A DNA stretch of 64,000 bases from Sinorhizobium americanum (GTDB taxonomy: Bacteria > Pseudomonadota > Alphaproteobacteria > Rhizobiales > Rhizobiaceae). The translations under genes were made by a program, and so were the position numbers. Location: NCBI RefSeq assembly GCF_001651855.1, contig NZ_LNQC01000081.1:124001-188000 (forward strand). Direction: 5' to 3'. The notes under the pieces are model-generated. The model saw only the letters and a list, made by a program, of their open reading frames with translations. It did not search any database and was not told the DNA's origin. Below, in pieces: positions 62,465 to 64,000 of this stretch; position 1 is the stretch's first letter; each line of letters opens with the position of its first letter.

Positions 62465-63532
62465 TTGAGCATGAGCGATACAGTGCGAATGAGCGGGCGC
62501 CGGCGCGCCCGTTCCCGCAAGGCCGTTGCCACGGTGCTGCAGTTTCTCGTCGTCGTGGCGACCACCTATCTCGGTCTTCTTGCCGTCACCTTCTTCATCG
62601 GCCGCGTCATCCCGATCGACCCGGCTCTGGCTGTTCTCGGCGACCGGGCGCCGCAGCACCTGGTCGAACGGACCCGCGAGGCGATGGGGCTCAACCTGCC
62701 CCTCTACCAGCAGTTCCTTCTTTACTGCCGACAGGCGCTTTCGGGCGATTTCGGCGTGTCGGTGCTGACGACCAACCCGGTGATGACTGACATCCGCCGC
62801 GTCTTCCCGGCGACGATCGAGCTTGCGACGCTTGGGACGCTGATCGGCGCTCTAATCGGTGTTCCTCTTGGTGTCCTTGCCGCGGTCAAGCGCGGCAGCA
62901 TTGCCGACCAGATCGTCCGCGTCATCGGCCTTGTTGGCTATTCCGTGCCAATCTTCTGGCTGGCGCTGCTCGCACTCCTCGTCTTTTACGCGCGGCTGAA
63001 ATGGGTCGCCTATCCCGGCCGTATCGACGTCGTCTACGAATATACGTTCTCGCCGATCACCGGCCTCTATCTCGTCGATGCGCTCTGGCAGCGGCAATGG
63101 GATGTGCTGCGCGACGTCTTCCGGCACATCATCCTGCCGGCCTCGCTGCTCGGCTATTTCTCGCTCGCTTATATCAGCCGGATGACCCGCAGCTTTATGC
63201 TGAACGAGCTGCAGCAGGAGTACATTGTCGCGGCTCGGGCCAAGGGGCTTTCCGAGGCACGGATCATCTGGGGCCATGCGCTGCGCAATGCCGCCGTGCC
63301 CCTCGTCACGGTGATCGCGCTTTCCTATGCCAGCCTGCTCGAGGGGTCGGTGCTGACCGAGACCGTCTTCGCCTGGCCGGGGCTCGGCCTCTACATCACC
63401 AATTCGCTGCAGAATGCCGACATGAACGCCGTTCTCGGCGGAACGATCATCATCGGTTCGGTCTTCATCGGCATCAATCTCCTGTCCGATCTGCTTTACC
63501 GGACGCTTGACCCGAGGACGCGCGCCCGATGA
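62465..63532 (+). CDS. Dipeptide ABC transporter permease, DppB type
   Basis: 355 residues with about six helices. The first helix is TVLQFLVVVATTYLGLLAVT; DppB-typical TREAMGLNLPLYQQFL follows; the EAA loop is ARAKGLSEARIIWGHALRNA. AGAGGA (62451-62456) is eight bases before the TTG at 62465; the ATG at 62471 has a worse distance, so a TTG start is plausible. ATGA overlap with the next gene. Confidence 0.92.
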   Translation: MSMSDTVRMSGRRRARSRKAVATVLQFLVVVATTYLGLLAVTFFIGRVIPIDPALAVLGDRAPQHLVERTREAMGLNLPLYQQFLLYCRQALSGDFGVSVLTTNPVMTDIRRVFPATIELATLGTLIGALIGVPLGVLAAVKRGSIADQIVRVIGLVGYSVPIFWLALLALLVFYARLKWVAYPGRIDVVYEYTFSPITGLYLVDALWQRQWDVLRDVFRHIILPASLLGYFSLAYISRMTRSFMLNELQQEYIVAARAKGLSEARIIWGHALRNAAVPLVTVIALSYASLLEGSVLTETVFAWPGLGLYITNSLQNADMNAVLGGTIIIGSVFIGINLLSDLLYRTLDPRTRAR

Positions 63533-64000
63533 GCCTTGCCACGCAAACTCGCCCGTTGACGCGCCGCGAATGGCTGCTTTCCGATCGGCCGCAGTCGCGG
63601 CTGCAGGCGCGCCTCGGCCGTGCCTACATGACCTGGCGCCGGTTTTCGGCGAACCGTCTCGCGGTGGTCGGCCTGCTCATTCTCCTGGGCCTCTGCATCG
63701 TCGCCGCCTTCGCCGATCTTCTCGCGCCGCATTCGCCGGTCATCGGCAATCTCGCCGGCGCGCGGCTGCTGCCGCCCGGCAGCGAGGGCTATCTGCTCGG
63801 CACCGACGACCAGGGCAGGGACATCCTGTCGCGGCTGATCTACGGTTCGCGGCTGACGCTCGCCGTCGTCGTGCTCGTCGCGATCATCGCCGCACCGGTC
63901 GGCCTGGTCGTCGGCGCCGCGGCCGGCTATGCCGGCGGCTGGATCGATGCGGTGCTGATGCGCATCACCGACATCTTCCTCGCCTTTCCGAAGCTCGTCC
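63529..64000 (+). CDS. Dipeptide ABC transporter permease, DppC type (3' truncated by window edge)
   Basis: The ATG at 63529 overlaps the dppB-type stop. The visible 157 residues have the DppC N-terminus with the helix LAVVGLLILLGLCIVAAFAD, the motif YLLGTDDQGRDILSRLIYGSR (in part GTDDQGRDILSRLIYG), and the next helices. The rest lies beyond the window, presumably followed by ATPase genes. Confidence 0.92.
   Translation, partial: MSLATQTRPLTRREWLLSDRPQSRLQARLGRAYMTWRRFSANRLAVVGLLILLGLCIVAAFADLLAPHSPVIGNLAGARLLPPGSEGYLLGTDDQGRDILSRLIYGSRLTLAVVVLVAIIAAPVGLVVGAAAGYAGGWIDAVLMRITDIFLAFPKLV

Overview
The window is about 64 kb of GC-rich (low 60s percent by eye) alphaproteobacterial chromosome. Gene content and order point to Sinorhizobium (Ensifer) or a close relative: a bioBFDA operon ending in bioZ, a urease operon interrupted by accessory genes, a smoEFGK-smoS-mtlK polyol operon, the phyR/nepR/rpoE2 general stress locus, hmuPSTUV, and a CyaC-type redox-controlled adenylate cyclase. 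No tRNA, rRNA, insertion sequence, prophage or CRISPR array was seen. Genes are tightly packed, often with ATGA overlaps, so this looks like core chromosome rather than an accessory island.

Layout. 1-1.1 kb: 3' end of a branched-chain amino acid binding protein and its terminator. 1.15-6.3 kb: biotin operon bioBFDAZ behind two BioR-like boxes. 6.3-8.0 kb: OhrR-like MarR regulator divergent from a Tat-exported alpha/beta hydrolase, with a palindrome at the promoter. 8.1-15.7 kb: urease cluster ureD-A-B-C-E-F-G with a DUF1272 protein, an LprI-like protein, a GT29-like protein, a peroxiredoxin and a monooxygenase interleaved. 15.7-21.1 kb: Crp/Fnr regulator with an anaerobox upstream, then an RND efflux pair. 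21.4-34.6 kb: a pyrimidine uptake and reductive catabolism region (NMT1-type ABC transporter, dihydropyrimidinase, amidohydrolase, RutR-like regulator, PreA/PreT), with cyaC embedded. 34.6-44.6 kb: SorC-type regulator and the polyol operon, ending in a HAD phosphatase and an FGGY kinase. 44.6-49.1 kb: general stress region with phyR facing nepR-rpoE2, an HWE kinase, a YqjD/YqjE-like pair, and a candidate small RNA under its own EcfG-type promoter. 49.2-56.2 kb: haem and iron region (hmuPSTUV, tonB, and a DUF2325/small protein/haem monooxygenase operon) with two nearly identical iron-responsive operators. 56.2-59.4 kb: DUF423 protein, truncated haemoglobin, TetR-SMR pair and a lipoprotein hydrolase. 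59.7-64 kb: membrane dipeptidase and the start of a dipeptide ABC operon that runs off the end.

How the parts work together. Several regulatory circuits can be read from the DNA: BioR boxes on biotin synthesis, a RutR-like motif shared by both halves of the pyrimidine catabolic genes, back-to-back EcfG promoters between phyR and nepR-rpoE2, and paired TGA-N9-TCA operators around the haem genes. The most interesting undescribed-looking element is the candidate EcfG-dependent small RNA at about 44662-44794, with two C-rich hairpin loops and a strong terminator, in the gap between the sugar kinase gene and phyR.
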